Positions 33,272 through 43,376 of a DNA stretch of 64,000 nt are shown piece by piece (positions within the stretch are counted from its first letter, which is position 1; each line of letters starts with the position of its first letter). This DNA comes from an uncultured bacterium (GTDB lineage: Bacteria > Actinomycetota > Coriobacteriia > Coriobacteriales > Eggerthellaceae), in NCBI GenBank assembly GCA_937890835.1, contig CALADF010000033.1, forward strand, positions 1-64,000, given 5' to 3'. The position numbers and the translations under genes were made by a program. A model generated the notes under the pieces. The model was given only the letters and a program-made list of their open reading frames with translations. It was not told the origin of the DNA and did no database searches.

Positions 33272-33886
33272 TTGAAGAACAACAAGGTGTATTTCCAGAA
33301 GGACGCTTTGTCTCGCCACGAGGACTTCGACATGTGGTACGAAGACGGCGATTTGTTCCTGCGCTTTGAAGGCGATTGGTCTCAGGAGAAGTCGAAGAAG
33401 GCGGTCATCGGGAGAATGGGCGGCGAGATCGGCTGCATTAAGCCCGATCATAAAACTGTGAACTATTATTTGCGCGAGGGGCGCTGGGAGCACTGCCTGC
33501 ATACCTACACCATCCTCAGCCATTACTACGTCGAGGGCATGTCCTGGGACATCTATTCGAGCATGGATGAAGTCCCGTTCGATTTCATCGACGAGAACAA
33601 AGAAGGCGGCGCGTCGCGTCCGGTGCATGTGAAGCTCGTGAACTTCCGCGACAAGGGCGAGTGCTATGAGATTCGCGTGAAGGATCTCTCCCATTTGCGC
33701 ATCGCCTCCATCGCCGTGGTGGGCATCGCCATGAAGGAGGAGTTCAAGGGCTTGAGCGAGGGGGAGGAGTACACCGGTCCCTCTAAGCTTCAGAAGATCA
33801 AACAGAACGTGCTGGGTTTGCGCGGTAAGACCTACGATGAGGTCATGGCAGAGCGCGAGGCGGCGTTGGAGGCTTCTCGGGACTAA
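33272..33886 (+). CDS. LURP-one/tubby-like protein, unknown function
   Basis: A 204-residue protein starting at TTG 33272, chosen because AAGGAGAG lies 4 bases upstream and the only earlier ATG overlaps the -10 box. Features: VYFQKDALSRHEDFDMWYEDGDLFLRFEG, KKAVIGRMGGEIGCIKPDHKTVNYYL, HTYTILSHYYVEGMSWDIYS and DLSHLRIASIAVVGIAMKEEF, a pattern of beta strands plus a C-terminal helix like LURP-one-related proteins. No catalytic motif. Confidence 0.6.
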   Translation: MKNNKVYFQKDALSRHEDFDMWYEDGDLFLRFEGDWSQEKSKKAVIGRMGGEIGCIKPDHKTVNYYLREGRWEHCLHTYTILSHYYVEGMSWDIYSSMDEVPFDFIDENKEGGASRPVHVKLVNFRDKGECYEIRVKDLSHLRIASIAVVGIAMKEEFKGLSEGEEYTGPSKLQKIKQNVLGLRGKTYDEVMAEREAALEASRD

Positions 33887-34172
33887 AACCGGGTTTCCGT
33901 CTGGTTTGGTTGAGCGGCGTGCGATGCGGCGCTTCGTGCCGGCTTAAGCGGTGCGTGATCGGATTTCGGCTAAGCCGAACGGCTTGCGACATCGCCTCTG
34001 CAGGATTACCAGGCGCTCGAGGGTCGATTCCTCGAGCGCAAGCGGCGTGCGGAATCGACCCTCTCATATGGCTCTTCGTGTTGATTTAAGCGGCTTGCCG
34101 GCGTCTGCCCCGCAAGCCGCTTTGCTCTTTGCGGGGCAGACGCCGGTGTTGGGCGAGCTGCTTGCAGGCATC
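33887..34172. other. structured non-coding region with overlapping alternative hairpins
   Basis: Hairpin A GCGCTCGAGG/CCTCGAGCGC (34013-34039) overlaps hairpin B AGGGTCGATTCC/GGAATCGACCCT (34020-34062). Hairpin C AAGCGGCTTGC/GCAAGCCGCTT (34088-34122) overlaps hairpin D, an 18-bp perfect stem CCGGCGTCTGCCCCGCAA (34098-34115) with 34129-34146. Also TTCGGC/GCCGAA at 33964-33978. All arms are perfect. No ORF is supported. Confidence 0.6.
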
Positions 34173-34208
34173 GAAAAAGCCCCCGGCGATGATGTGCCGG
34201 GGGCTTTC
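34173..34208 (-). terminator. terminator of the MFS gene
   Basis: AAAGCCCCCGGC and GCCGGGGGCTTT perfect arms; on the minus strand followed by TT after the stem-end T's. It lies about 50 bases after the MFS stop. Confidence 0.75.
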
Positions 34209-34258
34209 GTCTTACCTATGCGCTTGCGCGCGAGCAGGTGTCAACGTGTGGCTGAAGC

Positions 34259-35947
34259 TTACGCCTTGGCCTTGTCCTTGGCCTTCTGGATGAGACCGAA
34301 GATGAAGAAGTAAGCGAAGGGAAGCAGAACGCCGATGGCCATGAGAGGCAGCGAGTAAGCGGCCTTCGACCAGCCGGGGACAGCCAGCGGGCAGACGATG
34401 CAGAGCACCGCGAGGATCAAAGCGATGACGATCATGATCCAGAAGCGAGCGTTGCCGTCTTCCTCGGAGTTGCCGAGCCTCTCCTCCTCGGCGGCCAGCT
34501 GGTCCATCGTCTTGCCGACGGTTTCCTTGCAGAACAGGACGCAGCAGATGAAGCCGAGAACGAAGGGCACGATGAGGACGAGCACGACCATCGACCAGTT
34601 GGTGGCGCCGGCAGCGGTCTGGAACATCGCCATGCCTGCGATACCGCCGAGAACGATGGAGGAGGCGGAGCCGCCGAAGCGGGCGAACGCCTGGCACCAC
34701 GAAACGCCGGTGTTGCGGATAGCGGTCGGGTAAGCCTCGGGCATCATGGGCTGGACGGCGGTGATGGCGAAGTTCAGGGCGAAGCCGAACAGCAGCATCA
34801 GGCCGACGCAGAGCACGAAGTTGTTAGGAGCGACGAACAGCGAGCAGATGACGATCGCGAAGATGCAGAACAACCAGGAGAAGGCCAGCGTCTTCTTACG
34901 ACCCATCTTGTCGGAGACGAAGCCAACGGTGATGTTGGACAGGATGGCGCCGACGTTGTTCAGGGTCTGCAGCGTAACCGCGTCAGCGGAGGAGTAGCCG
35001 ATGCCCTTGAACCATGCAGGCAGCCATGCGTTCATGCCGTACACGCAGAACTGGCCGACGAAGTAGGCGGTCCAGATAGCCGCGGTCGCGATGATGAACT
35101 TCGAGGAGAACAGAACCGTCGGGCCGACCTTAGCGGGCTTCGGCGGAACGACCAGCAGGGCGGGGTCGTACTCATGAGAGGTGTGACGCGTAGCCTGCTC
35201 GATCTGGGTGAGGCGCTTGCAAGCCATCTCCTTGTTGCCGGAGTTGGCGTACCAGTGCGGGGTCTCGTGCATGGCGAAGATCAAAACGATGCCGTAGACG
35301 ATCGGCAGAGCGCCGATCAGGTAGCAGACACGCCAGTTGGTGAACATCTGGGCGGTGCTGCCGTCAGCGAGCGTGTAGGTGATCTGGTTGCAGAGGCCGG
35401 GGATGATAGCGGTTTCTGCGTTACAGATCGGGTTCGCGACGAGGCCGGCGAGAACCCAGCCGACAACCATGAAGGCCATGCCGAAGGTGACGAAGATACC
35501 GCGCTGCTTGGAAGGCATGCTCTCGGAGAACACCGTGGTGACAACCGGGATGCAGGAGCCGACGCCGAAGCCGGCGATCAGACGGAACGCAGCGAAGAAC
35601 ACGAGGTCGTTCGCGAACGCCTGAGGCAACGTGAAGATGCCGTAGAAGATAACGGCGATGATGAGCATCTTCTTACGGCCGAGCTTGTCGGACATGATGC
35701 CGCCGACTGCGCCGCCGAGAACCATGCCGAGAAGGCCCCACGTGGTGAGCGAGCCCATGAGCGCGCCCGGGTTCGCGTTGTCGGGCCAGAAAGTCGACGC
35801 AACGAACAGGTTGGTCGAGTTGACGATCATGAAGTCATAACCGTCGAAGATCATAGCGAACGCGAGAAGCACGAAGACAACCCACGTGTGCGAGCTAATG
35901 CCAATGGAGTCAATGACTTCAGAGACTGTGAACTCTTTTTTGTCCAT
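34259..35947 (-). CDS. MFS transporter, aromatic-acid:H+ symporter (AAHS) type
   Basis: A 562-residue inner-membrane symporter with 12-14 TM helices. AAHS/sugar-type signatures: FDGYDFMIVNST (about 35-46), DKLGRKKM after TM2 (about 88-95), RLIAGFGVGSCIPVV (about 122-136), PSKQRGIF and SDKMGRKKTLAFSW in the second half. C-terminal 70 residues add extra helices. ATG 35947 follows CTAGGGGG; the preceding in-frame TTG is not needed. Codon choice is biased like a highly expressed gene. It probably imports an aromatic substrate; a link to the molybdoenzymes is inferred from shared upstream motif and family. Confidence 0.88.
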   Translation of the reverse strand: MDKKEFTVSEVIDSIGISSHTWVVFVLLAFAMIFDGYDFMIVNSTNLFVASTFWPDNANPGALMGSLTTWGLLGMVLGGAVGGIMSDKLGRKKMLIIAVIFYGIFTLPQAFANDLVFFAAFRLIAGFGVGSCIPVVTTVFSESMPSKQRGIFVTFGMAFMVVGWVLAGLVANPICNAETAIIPGLCNQITYTLADGSTAQMFTNWRVCYLIGALPIVYGIVLIFAMHETPHWYANSGNKEMACKRLTQIEQATRHTSHEYDPALLVVPPKPAKVGPTVLFSSKFIIATAAIWTAYFVGQFCVYGMNAWLPAWFKGIGYSSADAVTLQTLNNVGAILSNITVGFVSDKMGRKKTLAFSWLFCIFAIVICSLFVAPNNFVLCVGLMLLFGFALNFAITAVQPMMPEAYPTAIRNTGVSWCQAFARFGGSASSIVLGGIAGMAMFQTAAGATNWSMVVLVLIVPFVLGFICCVLFCKETVGKTMDQLAAEEERLGNSEEDGNARFWIMIVIALILAVLCIVCPLAVPGWSKAAYSLPLMAIGVLLPFAYFFIFGLIQKAKDKAKA

Positions 35948-36618
35948 CAATACCCCCTAGTGAATGTGAATTGCGCATTGCTTTGTTAGACGTGAGACGA
36001 AAAGCAATGCGAGTAGAGATTTTGCATCCCCTGCGTAGTAGCAAGACAAGCTGCCGACGCACCTTAAGGATAGACACGGACACGTCAGTTCTCTCTCGAC
36101 TGATGTCTCCGTAGTTCCGACTACCGTTCCCCAACGGCTTTCGCAACTGGCCCTAAGTCTGCGCTGCAGTCAGAAGAAACGACTACGCGCACCCTCCTTT
36201 CACGATTCTCTCTCCAAGATCGTGCCGCTTCTCATTGGAAGGCCCGTGCTGTGCCGGGGCCGTTCGCAAAAGAAACATACAAGATCGAAGATTATGGGAT
36301 GAGTGGGGTGCCGTCAACGTTTTAGGGGTACGCTTTAATATGACAGCATCGAACCCAGAGGTTGATTTTCTCATAACGAAAATACAAAACCCCAGGTCAC
36401 AGAGTTATGACTGATTCGACCTCCGTTTCACCCTTTCCGTTTGTCGAAAAATTAAGCCGACTTTTCGTATCGACTTGAATTTTCTCGAATATGAGTGCAT
36501 GCGGTGTTTAACCTTCAGGTTGGCGTGTGCGCCGGAGATATCGAGCTGGTTTCGACTGCGTGCCGGGGGCGGTGGAATTGTCGCTCTTGGGCTTTTTCCC
36601 CATGGTCGGATGAATCTG
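35948..36618. other. long AT-richer intergenic region upstream of MFS and tRNA-Val
   Basis: No gene is supported in about 670 bases. It holds the MFS leader, a minus-strand TATTAA (36340-36335) as a possible -10, the GGTTGA-type motif at 36349-36365, and an AT-rich stretch about 36370-36500 lower in GC than the rest of the window. Confidence 0.5.
36349..36365 (-). promoter_or_regulatory. GGTTGA/AACC motif upstream of the MFS gene
   Basis: TCgAACCcagaGGTTGA is a 17-base match in form to TCAACCtcacgGGTTGA at 15525-15541. GAGGTTGATTT (36358-36368) also recurs exactly on the minus strand at 15533-15523. Candidate shared regulator site. Confidence 0.45.
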
Positions 36619-36627
36619 TGGTAGTAT
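36619..36627 (+). promoter_or_regulatory. extended -10 of tRNA-Val
   Basis: TGgTAGTAT, 17 bases before the mature tRNA 5' end. Confidence 0.5.
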
Positions 36628-36644
36628 CGCAGACGTTGAAATTA

Positions 36645-36719
36645 GGTCGGCTGGCGCAGCGGGAGCGCAGGTGCCTTACAAGCACAAGGTCGGGGGTTCA
36701 AATCCCTCGCCGACCACCA
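36645..36719 (+). tRNA. tRNA-Val (anticodon UAC)
   Basis: Acceptor GGTCGGC pairs with GCCGACC, followed by A and an encoded CCA. D-arm GCGC...GCGC, anticodon loop CTTACAA (anticodon TAC, reading GUA), T-arm GGGGGTTCAAATCCC. All arms pair. Confidence 0.96.
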
Positions 36720-36728
36720 CGGAACAAC

Positions 36729-36775
36729 GCCACGCCAAACCCCGAAAATAGGGCCTTGGCGTGGCTTTCTTTTTT
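36729..36775 (+). terminator. terminator after tRNA-Val
   Basis: GCCACGCCAA (36729-36738) and TTGGCGTGGC (36756-36765) perfect arms followed by a T-rich tract TTTCTTTTTT. Confidence 0.85.
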
Positions 36776-37021
36776 GGCTTTGCTGACAAGTTGTTGCCAA
36801 CTCTGTTGACGAACTGCCTTCAAAATATGTGTGCGATTTGCGAACCTCGAACCGTGTAGGCCATTGTTTCCCTTGTTTTTAGGATTCGGTCAAAGATCCG
36901 AGCATCGAAGTCCGAATTTGATTTCTCACGGCCCCGGTTTTGGTGGGGAGGTAGCGTTCCGTATTGAACTGCTCCCCAGAACTGCAAAGGACCCCGTTTC
37001 CTGAACACCAAAAGAAGTGAA
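36776..37021 (-). mobile_element. possible right end of a decayed IS3-family element
   Basis: Downstream of the transposase C-terminal fragment, the minus strand reads TGTTCAGGAAACGGGGTCC, similar to terminal sequences of some IS3-group elements as I remember them. GC content is lower than around it. No matching left end is seen in the window, so this is only tentative. Confidence 0.35.
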
Positions 37022-37090
37022 TCAAGCGGCCCGGCTGAGCCTGTACTCGACTGGGCTGCTTCCGTCTAGGCGCTTTCTGATGCGCAGACT
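37022..37090 (-). pseudogene. IS3-family transposase, C-terminal remnant
   Basis: The last residues of this minus-strand frame, RIRKRLDGSSPVEYRLSRAA, end at a stop and match the typical C-terminus of IS3/IS150 transposases (RIxxxLxGxSPVxYR). Upstream of residue about -24 the frame no longer looks like a transposase (no YNxxR or DDE part), so only a fragment survives, just after tRNA-Val. Confidence 0.55.
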
Positions 37091-37507
37091 TCCGAAAAAC
37101 GCCGCTTGAGAAAACTCGCCGGCGCCCCGAGCGCTGCGCTTGCCTATCCGCGTGAGGGCGGGCCTCGAGGCGCGGGCTGAAAAGCGCACCCTGGGATCAG
37201 GGCCGGCCCGTTGCCTCGATTTCGCTCGTACGGGGTCGTAGTCCGAAGGCGTCGCCTGGGGATCGGGGTCAACTTGACGTCCTGAATTCGTGATTCTGCT
37301 GTCGGGATTGAGCCAGATTGGTGAGAGATACGGTGCATGGTCGATATCGATGCGGCGCAGGGACCTCGTCCTGTTGAGCTGCATCCGTCTTTCAGTCGAG
37401 CCGGCGCTGTGTCGATTCTCGGACGCGTGCGTGATCGATCGCGGACATGTTCTTGCCGGAGTGGTTTGCGACACTTTCCGCGTTGGAACAGGGCGTGGGA
37501 GGCGGCT
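37091..37507. other. intergenic leader of the tad operon
   Basis: About 420 bases with normal GC and no supportable gene. No clear promoter could be picked. The first tad gene begins at 37508 with GGGAGGCGG upstream. Confidence 0.4.
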
Positions 37508-38167
37508 ATGAAGCTGAGTAAATCCGCGATCGTCGGTCTTGCGTGCGGGTTGCTGTGCGCGGCGTGCGTCGGACTGTACGTCGCGCAGGTCGACGAGGGG
37601 TTGGCGAGAGCTCGTTCGGAGGACCTCGCTCGTTACGGCGGGGAGCAGGTTGAAGTCTGCGTCGCCCGCCGCGACCTTGCGGCGGGCGAGACGGTAACTG
37701 AATCAGATATAGAGATGAAATCGTGGGTAGCGAGCCTGCTGCCCGAGGGCGCTGTGACGGATAAGTCGGAGGCGGTGGGGAGACAGCTTGCATCAGCCGT
37801 GCTTTCGGGCGAGGTCGTGTCCGCGCGTCGATTCGGATCCGACGACGCTGCGCTTGACGTTCCCGAGGGCTTCAGCGCGGTGAGCGTGCCTGCGCGTGGT
37901 GTTCAGGCGGTCGGCGGGGCGCTTCGCCCTGGGATGAGGGTCGATCTATACGCGGTGGGGTCCGCCTCGACGACCCAGGTGCTTTCGGGCGCGCTCGTGC
38001 TCGAGTCGAGCGCGATGGATTCAGGGGCGGGCGTCGTTTCCTCGTCGAACGAAGCGTGGGTCACGCTTGCTGTCGAGCCTCAAAAGGTTCAGGAGCTGGT
38101 GACGGCGGTGTCGAACCTCGACCTGTACTTCGCCCTTCCCGATGAGACGGATCGAAAGAACGCGTGA
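37508..38167 (+). CDS. Flp pilus assembly protein CpaB/RcpC-like (SAF domain)
   Basis: A 219-residue secreted/membrane protein: signal anchor (SAIVGLACGLLCAACVGLYVA, about 5-25), then a SAF domain VCVARRDLAAGETVTESDIEMKSW (about 50-73) and SVPARGVQAVGGALRPGMRVDLYAV (about 132-156), as in CpaB. First gene of a tad operon; stop overlaps the next gene's region. Confidence 0.85.
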   Translation: MKLSKSAIVGLACGLLCAACVGLYVAQVDEGLARARSEDLARYGGEQVEVCVARRDLAAGETVTESDIEMKSWVASLLPEGAVTDKSEAVGRQLASAVLSGEVVSARRFGSDDAALDVPEGFSAVSVPARGVQAVGGALRPGMRVDLYAVGSASTTQVLSGALVLESSAMDSGAGVVSSSNEAWVTLAVEPQKVQELVTAVSNLDLYFALPDETDRKNA

Positions 38168-38178
38168 AAGGGATGGGT

Positions 38179-39716
38179 ATGGATAAGATCATGTTGTGCG
38201 TCGATGCGGAAAGCGCCCGTTCTCCCGAGATCATCGGGCTTGACGGTGTCGATCTCGGGGCCCTTTCCTGGCTTATCGTATGCTCGGACGCTCAAGAGGC
38301 GCGTGCTCTCGTCAGCGCGGACGCGGATATCGGGGAGGTGTGGGTCGCTTCCTCTGATGACATGCCCGCAGTGAACCTCGCTGCGGCGATCAAACGGGAT
38401 CGCCGGTCGTGCGCCGTGTTCGTCGTCATGTTCGAGGTCACCGGATCGGCGGCGAGCCGGGCTCGTGCTGCGGGGGTGAACGGCCTGCTGACGCGTCAGG
38501 GCTTCGTTCGGAGGTTCGCGTCTGCACGCGCGTGCAGACAGGGCGATGGCAGGAGCGCGCGGGCGGACGACGCCGCGGCGCTCGATGTCGGGACGCCTCG
38601 GACGGACGAGGGAGTGCGCCCGCTTGATCTCTTCGCTTTTTCGGAGGGGGCTTCCGGTTCTGTCGGCGGGGAGGTGATTGCCCGCGATCGGGGGCTTTTC
38701 CAAGGGAGAGCGCTTGCGTTGCCTAAGGTCTTAGATTCTCCACCGTTTCCGTCGGCAAGCGTTCCTTTCGAAGCCTCCGGCACGAGCGCTCCGGCGGAGG
38801 GATCGGACGGGGCGGTTGGAGCGGGTGGAGCGGGTGGAGCAGCGTTCGTCTTGTCCGTTGTGAGCGGTAGCGGCGGCGCTGGAAAGAGTTCCGTCGCCAT
38901 GATGGCCGCCCATGCGGCATGTTCGCGGGGACTTCGTACCGTGCTCGTCGATTGCGACTTGCAATTCGGGGATCTTCATCTGCTCGCCGGGGAAGACCGC
39001 CCTCTGAGGATCGACGAGGTTCTCGCGAACCCGGATCGGGTTTCGGAGCTGTCGTTTACGAAGCGCGCGCCTACGCTGATAGCGGCTCCCGATAGACTCG
39101 AAGCGGCCGAGGACGTGGCTCGCGACCTGCCCGCGTTGTTCGACGCGCTCGGCCGTGTCTCCGATGTGGTTGTGGTGAACACGGGCGCGAGTTGGGCTGA
39201 GCATCATGCGGTCGTCCTCGAGTCGAGCTCGTGCGCTCTGTTCCTCGTCGATCAGAGGTTGTCTTCGGTGCGAGCGTGCAAGCACGCCCTCGATCTTTGC
39301 GGGCGTTGCGGGATCGCGACGTCGTCGTTCGCGTTCGTGGTTAACCGCTGCGCCCGCGGCGCTCTGCTCACCTCCATAGACGTTTCCTGCGCGTTGCAGG
39401 GCGCCCGCGTTTTGGAGCTGAAGGAGGGCGGGCCGGTTGTCGAGGAATTGCTCGGGGCGGGTTTGGCCGGCGAGCTTGCCGGGCTGCGCAACGATTTCGT
39501 TACGAGCGTCGATGCGCTGGTGGGGGCGCTTCTACCCGGCCAAACCGAAACCGTTGACCTTAAAGAGCGTCTCGGGGTGTTTTCCCCTCGACCGATGCGT
39601 CGCTTCTTCGGGAGAAAGCGCGCGGCTGATCGCCTGGATCCGACCACGTCGTCTCGCGGGGTCGGAGCCCCCGCGGGCGCGTGCGTCGCCTCCGAGGGCG
39701 GGGCGGGGGCGCGCGC

Positions 39717-39720
<4 letters not shown>
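38179..39720 (+). CDS. TadZ/CpaE-like ATPase
   Basis: A 513-residue MinD/ParA-type protein: an N-terminal receiver-like domain (about 1-115), a variable G/A-rich linker, then a deviant Walker A SGSGGAGKSSVAMMAAHAA (about 230-248), VLVDCDLQFGDLHLL (about 257-271) and VVVNTGASWAEHH. It positions the tad machine at the membrane. ATG 38179 has AAAGGGATG upstream; a GTG at 38164 overlapping the cpaB stop is possible. C-terminal tail is basic and disordered. Confidence 0.85.
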
Positions 39721-41005
<1,285 letters not shown>

Positions 41006-41033
<28 letters not shown>

Positions 41034-41974
41034 TCGCTGCAGCTTTCGCTCTTGCTTCGGGGTTTGCATGGGCTCGCCTTGCGCAGCAGGCTGTTCGCCG
41101 GCGCAAGGTTGCCGCTCGCGCGACGTCTGACGCGGAGGAGAGCAGGGTTCGCGCGTTTTTTCGCGCGGGCGCGCCTCCGCTCCTGCCGCTTTCGCGTCGG
41201 ATCCTTCGTATCCCGTCTGCAAGGCGAACCGTGCGGGGGCTGGGCGAGGAACTCGCATCGCGGGGGATGCTCTTGCCCTCCGAGGTGCTGACGTGTTGGT
41301 TGGTCCTCGTGATCGCGGTGCCCTCCGTGCTTGCGGGCCTGGCATCGCGCTCTGCGGTATGCGCCCTCGCTGTCGCTTGCGCCCTCGCCGTCGCCGTGTC
41401 GGCATCCGTTCGCTCTCGCGTCGAGAAGAGAGAGGAGCTGATGCGCGAGGAGGTCCCCGAAGTGCTGAGGACCATGGGGGTTTGCTTCAAGTCGGGCTTC
41501 TCCCTTGTTCAGACGATGCGTCAGGTTTCCATCGACTCGCCCGGGGATTTGGGCGCGACGTTCGCGGTGGCGGCTCGACGGTTGGAGATGGGGGCATCCC
41601 CCCGCGAGGCCCTGTCCGTTCTCGAGGAGGTCGAGGGCGTGCCCGAGCTGGGGTTCGTCGCGGTCGCTTTGGATGTTCAGCATGCGGGCGGCGGGAGCAT
41701 CGCGCCCGTGCTCGAGGCGGCGCGTGAATCGGTTGAGGGAGAGCTTGACCTCGCGCGATCGTTGCGGGTCCAGACGGCTCAGGCGAAGCTGTCGGCAAGG
41801 GTCGTGACCGTCATGCCTTTTCTTCTGGTCGCCTTGTTCTCGCTCATGAGCCCGGGTTTTCTGCAACCCTTCTTCGGCAGCGTCGCGGGTTTGGGCCTTC
41901 TCGCGCTCGCCTTGACCATGCAGGTCGCAGGGGTTTTTGCCATACGAAGGATGCTCAAGATCGAGGCGGGGTGA
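41006..41974 (+). CDS. tadB: TadB, pilus assembly inner-membrane protein
   Basis: A 322-residue T2SSF-type membrane platform protein. Hydrophobic N-terminal helices (about 8-25, 90-125), a cytoplasmic domain with EEVPEVLRTMGVCFKSGFSLVQTMRQV (about 148-174) and two C-terminal helices. Starts inside the end of tadA (28-base overlap). Confidence 0.9.
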
Positions 41975-41978
41975 TGAG

Positions 41979-42932
41979 ATGGCCGTCGTGGAGGCGGGTC
42001 TGGCTTGCGCGGGCATGCTGTGCGCAGCGGGAGCCGGGTATTGCGCATGGTCGACAGTGGAATCGGGGAATCGTCGGAGCCGTTATCGCAAGCGCGTGCG
42101 CTCCTTCGGGGCGGAGGGGGGATGGGCGGGCTGCTTGCCTTTCGCGACCGCCTCATCGGGCGACGCTATCGCTTTATCGTGCGCGGTGCGTGCGAGCATG
42201 CGCCGCGCCGCAGGTCGGGAGGGGGCGTTTCGCCTGCCCGATGCCATGCTGAAGTCGAGATGGTACGACGAGCGCGCATCTTGCGCGGGGCTCGCGGGCG
42301 TGGTGTCCTCCGCAGGGTTTTGCGAAGCGCGGATTCGTCTGGCGTGCGCGGGGCTGGTCGTCGGGACGACGGTGGGAGCGACCTTGTCGGCGGAGTTGGC
42401 AGCGCTGCTGTGCTTGACGGGCATGGTTTGGGGGTGGCGTCTTGCGGGGGGAGCGGTGCGCAGGTGCATAGCCGATCGCGCGCAGGAGGTGGAACGTCAT
42501 CTCCCCGAGATGCTCGAGGTGATTGCCTTGGGCATGCGAAGCGGGTTGTCGTTCGATCGAAGCCTTGCGCTTTACGAGGACCACTTCGACACCGTCTTAT
42601 CACGCGAGTTTCTTTCGGCCCACCGGCAGTGGACGGTCGGCCTGGTTCGGCGGGATGAGGCGCTGCGGGCTGTTGCGGATTCCTATGATTCCGCCGCGCT
42701 GCAGCACGCCGTCGAAGGGATCGTGCGTTCGTTGAGGTTCGGCTCCTCTATGGTTGCGGGACTTGAGGCTGCGGCGAGGGAAGCGCGGTCGAACTATCGA
42801 ACACGACGTCAGGAGCAGATAGCGAAAGCGCCTGTGAAGATGATGATCCCGACGGGCACGCTCATTCTGCCTGCGATGCTGATCCTCGTTCTCGGGCCCG
42901 TGCTGCTCGAGTTGATAGGGGGATATCTATGA
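41979..42932 (+). CDS. tadC: TadC, pilus assembly inner-membrane protein
   Basis: A 317-residue second T2SSF protein. HLPEMLEVIALGMRSGLSFDRSLALY (about 174-199) and C-terminal IAKAPVKMMIPTGTLILPAMLILVLGPVLLELIGGYL mark the family. RBS GGCGGGGTGATGAG. Five bases after the tadB stop. Confidence 0.9.
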   Translation: MAVVEAGLACAGMLCAAGAGYCAWSTVESGNRRSRYRKRVRSFGAEGGWAGCLPFATASSGDAIALSCAVRASMRRAAGREGAFRLPDAMLKSRWYDERASCAGLAGVVSSAGFCEARIRLACAGLVVGTTVGATLSAELAALLCLTGMVWGWRLAGGAVRRCIADRAQEVERHLPEMLEVIALGMRSGLSFDRSLALYEDHFDTVLSREFLSAHRQWTVGLVRRDEALRAVADSYDSAALQHAVEGIVRSLRFGSSMVAGLEAAAREARSNYRTRRQEQIAKAPVKMMIPTGTLILPAMLILVLGPVLLELIGGYL

Positions 42933-42947
42933 GAAAGGAGCAAGAAG

Positions 42948-43178
42948 ATGGTTTTCATGAGGAATATCGAGGGTTTACGGGAACGCCTGCGCGCTTTGCC
43001 CGCGAGGCTCGTATGCGATGCGCGGGCGAAACTCGCTTGCGAGAGAGGGCAGGGCACGACCGAGTACGCGATTCTGGTCGGCGTGCTCGTGGTGATAGCG
43101 ATTATCGCCATAACGGTGTTTCGTCCGAAGCTCCAAGAACTGTGGAACGCGATAGCGGAGGGTATCAACAGCTTGTAG
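42948..43178 (+). CDS. Flp-type pilin
   Basis: A 76-residue prepilin: basic leader (residues 1-34) then GQGTTEYAILVGVLVVIAIIAITVF (35-59), the Flp signature with the conserved Glu at +5 after the processing glycine. RBS AAAGGAGCAAG. It is the probable major subunit of the Tad fibre. The leader is long compared with classical Flp. Confidence 0.88.
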   Translation: MVFMRNIEGLRERLRALPARLVCDARAKLACERGQGTTEYAILVGVLVVIAIIAITVFRPKLQELWNAIAEGINSL

Positions 43179-43366
43179 GGGACGAACGAGGGCAGGCGTC
43201 GGTGGAGTATGCGCTCGTCGTTGTCGCGATGCTCTCGGTGGTCGTCGCCGTGGGCGCTATCGCCAACGTGCTCGAGCGGGGTGTATTCGTCGAGCATGCT
43301 CTGGCGAGCGCCGCTTATCACGTGACGGCTTCGGTTGGATGGATCGCGGATGTCTTTGGGTGTTGA
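43141..43366 (+). CDS. second small pilin-like protein, overlapping the Flp gene out of frame
   Basis: In another frame, downstream of GTG 43141, lies GDERGQASVEYALVVVAMLSVVVAVGAIANVL, a second pilin-type segment (GQxSVEY + TM), ending at 43366. No good Shine-Dalgarno precedes the GTG, so the start is uncertain; translation coupling to the Flp stop or a frameshift could also be used. About 75 residues. Confidence 0.55.
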
Positions 43367-43376
43367 GGGGGGGCGG

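Noticed and set aside
33990..34060. Possible tRNA (T-arm-like GAGG gtcgatt CCTC)
   Set aside because: No acceptor stem or anticodon arm can be folded around it, and the stem is too long; the loop is GTCGATT, not TTCRANY.
36820..37011. 63-codon minus-strand frame
   Set aside because: It lies in the presumed non-coding end of a decayed insertion element and shows no domain.
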